This document shows positions 15,601 to 17,110 of a stretch of DNA of 17,110 nt, piece by piece. Where the stretch lies: contig CAJJIY010000027.1 of the NCBI GenBank assembly GCA_905187695.1, positions 1 to 17,110 on the forward strand, in the 5' to 3' direction. The position numbers were made by a program, and so were the translations under genes. The DNA is from an uncultured Eubacteriales bacterium. GTDB taxonomy: Bacteria; Bacillota; Clostridia; Oscillospirales; CAG-272. The notes under the pieces were generated by a model. It ran no database searches, was not told the DNA's origin, and saw only the letters and a list, made by a program, of their open reading frames with translations. The stretch's first letter is position 1. Every line of letters starts with the position of its first letter.

Positions 15601-17110
15601 TTTTCTGCCCCCGGCACTTACAGTGCACTGGGCAACGGCAGTTTTGAAAACGGAAGCGACGACTGGACGCTCAGCAACCGTGCCGATATCGTCTCTCCCG
15701 ATCAGACAGTTTTCGGCTCGAAAGCGCTCCGGCTTGGCACACACGGCGGCTATACTTTTGCCAACGCCCGCGCCCGGCTGACCTATCCCCCCGCCCGCGA
15801 AGCGGAAACGGACAATGACAGCGCTCTTGTTTCAAAGCCCTATACTTTCCTGCTCTCCGGCTGGGCCAAGGCCCCCGCCGCGCGTCATTATGACAGCGAA
15901 CACAGCGAAATGTATACCGTCGCCCCGAAATTTGAGCTCCGGGCAGTCATCCATTATGCCGGCACGACCGAAACCACCACTTTCCGTGTTCCCTTCTGCC
16001 CTAGCGTGTCGGATTGGCAATATGCCGTGGGCGCAATCAGCACCCCGAGCGTCACCAAAGTCATCGGAGACAAGACCTATACCGGCTATTATCCGCTGGA
16101 TTATGTGGATGTTTTCTGTGCCTATGAATACAACTTCAACGAGGCCTATTTTGATCAGATCTCCTTTGTGGAAGACAGCAACTGTCTCACCCATTATACT
16201 TATAATGAGCAGGGCTATCCGACCGCCAAAGGCGATTCCTCCGGCCTTAGCGAACAGTATACCTATGCCGAAAACGGCGTGGATCCGGTGGGCCTGACCA
16301 CGGCAAACGGAAACAGTTATTCCGCCACATATGACAGTCTGCACCGTCTGACCGGCATGACCGACCCGAACAAAAGCGAGACCGTCACGACGACCTATAC
16401 CTACGACGCATGGGGCAATGTGGTGAAAAGCACCTCTGCCTGCGCCTCGGAAGTCATGGTCACCACCGCGGAATACAGCTCCAGCACGGCCTTTTTGGGC
16501 GCGCCCATCCGGGAAACGGCGGCAGACGGCACCGTCACGGAATATATTTATAACAACCGCGGGCAACTGCTTTGCGTGTATTCCCCGCAACTGCAACGCG
16601 GCACCCTCTATTATTACAATGATTACGGTCAACTCCTGCGCGCAGTGACCGCCACAAAGCAATACGGAGACTATACCCCCATCGGACTGGGAAATACCGT
16701 CTATACCTACAACGCACAGGGGCGAACCTCGACCATTGCCACAGGCAGCGCAAGTTATCAGTTTGAATATGACGATTTCGGAGACATGGTGCGCGTTGCG
16801 GTGGGTTCGCGCACGCTCTCCACGCTGAACTACGCCGAGAGGGGCGGGCGACTGATCTCGCAGAGTTATGGCAACGGCTTCTCACTTTCCTACCGGTACG
16901 ACAACCTTGACAGGGTAACGGGCATTTGCTATAATGGAAGTGAAAGCGCGAGCTTTACCTACCGCTATAATGCGCAGGGACAAGTGGCCGTGCATGAAGA
17001 CCGCATCAACAACCGCACCTATGAATACAGCTATGACGCCAGCGGACGGCTGACTCTGACCGGAGCGGTGGATACGGGCAACCGGACCGTCTATCTCCGG
17101 AAAACCGAAT
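12622..17110 (+). CDS. Giant secreted RHS/YD-repeat protein with DNRLRE-type and galactose-binding-like modules (3' truncated by window edge)
   Basis: A frame open to the window end gives at least 1496 residues. Domains in order: a signal peptide (1 to about 28; KK, hydrophobic core, VLA before the cut); and a conserved N-terminal region (about 45-300) with AIHEKKADGTFEEIDNTLKK and ending in FPVTIDPTFY. Then come a DNRLRE-like beta module (about 310-464, LFKITDFAPLP, NWNPDTVTYAQY, VMQGWYDG, GVAIRA) and an RHS entry region (about 465-640, GTGYVNAFSGELTF, DVGNKRIFDSGGYLTEL). A first YD block (about 650-825, YNYDSLGRVSSYRYG) leads into two galactose-binding-like modules (831-993 and 1005-1185), each opening N-x-(G/S)-F-(D/E)-x-G. 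A second YD block (1190 onward) follows. The plan resembles WapA-like secreted proteins that form a shell and often end in a variable toxin. The core motif, any toxin and any immunity gene would be outside the window. Adhesion or surface function remains possible. It stands behind its own promoter. Confidence 0.9.
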   Translation, partial: MKKTGTKLLCILLSALLAFYLFPQCVLAGALDALGAEKEQETGTSTADAPAELVSKRRENAKYFKMPDGSYLLAQYADAIHEKKADGTFEEIDNTLKKGLSGYTVSGGRVRFASNTKAAKTVQIKNGDYEISFGLLDAKKSKIETVEKEKKPAGFYSFAELSSYASAVRYPDAYENADVEYLLRGHSLKENIILRRGGQASYIYAFEMKLKGLTPVLSGGAILLCANGETVYEIPAPFMTDAAGADSFAVHYTLSQTKKNTYTVTLTADAGWINAAERVFPVTIDPTFYKSGTGVKSAGIREEDPTRHYDKSSLQLQTPGNGKESMTLFKITDFAPLPRNAVIQSALLLLNIEYIYNPYTPYTDEEFYTCANEIVGNWNPDTVTYAQYASGQFSISPTLLDTFSSKNSGYFYYNLTSVMQGWYDGTRPNRGVAIRATDSSSPDSIAYLKNDFSLYDYPYFILNFQDTHGVESHFEYAVSSAGAAGTGYVNAFSGELTFLHDVFTTSDAVFPYTFGFSYRSGESDHRSEYHMGAGIRMYTDERILPFDNNSDSLLTLTYTDADGTAHYFTRQSTDAPFVSEDGLKLTLEQTASGYTLTDDVGNKRIFDSGGYLTELQDIHGSRRLFGRDSGKKLTDISLLPAGSDETILQLTFTYTGDLLLTVSNIQTGVTATFTHEYSFEDENDNMCAVLTDIVYRYPQNSTYTVQYDFEGGWLCRAKDTKTGISVSYNYDSLGRVSSYRYGGNNNADGKTTRLLYASRKTTLQSPGADNLFDTADDLFTVLLFDNTGKVSSAYTTDLSVVYGAAGYTYGTTNRTQNLPLSVTTSSGADANLLSNPGFDEGTVGQTPNRFTATGSAVIKWDAVDGLENKQAYLSAPATVNGVNYTTAALSQVFRVPAGTYTLSVYYKWGTRRTNAALKIKVLNAGGTVVAESRAAKAQAGSSSSVWERLSLTFTVDGTACLSDGYTALFSLEGADASLSPQADLYLDAAMLERFSAPGTYSALGNGSFENGSDDWTLSNRADIVSPDQTVFGSKALRLGTHGGYTFANARARLTYPPAREAETDNDSALVSKPYTFLLSGWAKAPAARHYDSEHSEMYTVAPKFELRAVIHYAGTTETTTFRVPFCPSVSDWQYAVGAISTPSVTKVIGDKTYTGYYPLDYVDVFCAYEYNFNEAYFDQISFVEDSNCLTHYTYNEQGYPTAKGDSSGLSEQYTYAENGVDPVGLTTANGNSYSATYDSLHRLTGMTDPNKSETVTTTYTYDAWGNVVKSTSACASEVMVTTAEYSSSTAFLGAPIRETAADGTVTEYIYNNRGQLLCVYSPQLQRGTLYYYNDYGQLLRAVTATKQYGDYTPIGLGNTVYTYNAQGRTSTIATGSASYQFEYDDFGDMVRVAVGSRTLSTLNYAERGGRLISQSYGNGFSLSYRYDNLDRVTGICYNGSESASFTYRYNAQGQVAVHEDRINNRTYEYSYDASGRLTLTGAVDTGNRTVYLRKTE
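15112..15600 (+). other. First galactose-binding-like (CBM4/9-type) module encoded within the RHS gene
   Basis: Residues 831-993 of the giant protein. It opens with NLLSNPGFDEG, runs through alternating strands (LSQVFRVPAGTYTLSVYYKW, WERLSLTFTV), and ends in the typical closing strand LYLDAAMLER. This is the beta-jelly-roll pattern of carbohydrate-binding or galactose-binding-like domains found inserted in RHS proteins. The assignment is by pattern; no ligand can be named. Confidence 0.7.
15634..16176 (+). other. Second galactose-binding-like module encoded within the RHS gene
   Basis: Residues 1005-1185. It opens with NGSFENGSDDWTLS, has SKALRLGTHGG and YTFLLSGWAKAPAA in the middle strands, and closes with AYFDQISFVED. 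It is longer than the first module because of a loop rich in Tyr and Thr (about 1115-1170). It has the same opening and closing signatures as its neighbour, so the two may be a diverged tandem pair. Confidence 0.68.
16189..17110 (+). repeat. YD-repeat block of the RHS protein (protein-level repeats)
   Basis: About nine degenerate copies of the 20-25 residue YD motif (Y-x-Y-(D/N)-x-x-G-(R/Q)) are seen: YTYNEQGYP, ATYDSLHRL, YTYDAWGNV, YIYNNRGQL, YYYNDYGQL, YTYNAQGRT, FEYDDFGDM, YRYDNLDRV, YRYNAQGQV and YSYDASGRL. They follow the galactose-binding-like modules and continue past the window edge. In RHS proteins such repeats build a hollow beta-shell around a C-terminal cargo. The DNA copies are too diverged to count as nucleotide repeats. 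Confidence 0.88.

Noticed and set aside
14575..17110. Possible CRISPR array or tandem DNA repeats suggested by recurring TAT-acc-TAT-like codon patterns
   Set aside because: The periodicity comes from degenerate YD protein repeats in one continuous frame. Unit sequences and spacings differ and there are no identical repeats with unique spacers.

Overview
The window looks like chromosome from a Gram-positive Clostridia-type bacterium (Firmicutes; an Oscillospirales- or Christensenellales-like gut anaerobe is a guess). The reasons are strong AGGAGG-type ribosome binding sites, consensus sigma-A promoters with 17-bp spacers, hairpin-plus-T terminators, a GatCAB amidotransferase operon, a DUF378 membrane protein, a clostridial-type citrate synthase and a DNRLRE/RHS secreted giant. 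The sequence is moderately GC-rich, with strong GC codon bias that creates many long antisense shadow frames.

Layout. 1-2135 (+): the end of gatA, translationally coupled to a complete gatB, closed by a symmetrical terminator. 2233-5875 (-): two ABC half-transporters forming one heterodimeric exporter, driven by a near-perfect sigma-A promoter. 6037-6249 (-): a small DUF378 membrane protein with its own terminator. 6417-9802 (+): a tight four-gene run from one promoter to one hairpin: cca (tRNA CCA-adding enzyme), an S33-type alpha/beta hydrolase, ruvX/yqgF and a YgjP-like zinc metallopeptidase. 9844-10871 (-): azlC-azlD, a branched-chain amino acid exporter. 11093-12463 (+): citrate synthase with its own promoter and terminator. 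12622 to the window end (+): a giant secreted RHS/YD-repeat protein of at least 1496 residues, running off the right edge.

Most of the window is housekeeping: tRNA-dependent amidation, tRNA 3'-end maturation, pre-16S rRNA processing, amino acid export and citrate formation. The accessory element is the RHS-like giant. It has a signal peptide, a conserved N-terminal region, a DNRLRE-type module, an RHS entry region, YD repeats, two inserted galactose-binding-like modules, and a second YD block. Its C-terminus, where proteins of this kind often carry a variable toxin, lies outside the window. I see no CRISPR array, insertion sequence, tRNA, rRNA or phage module, and I did not find a clearly novel multi-gene system. 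No stretch longer than 300 bases lacks a gene; the longest intergenic gaps (about 160-220 bases) hold the promoters and terminators listed.
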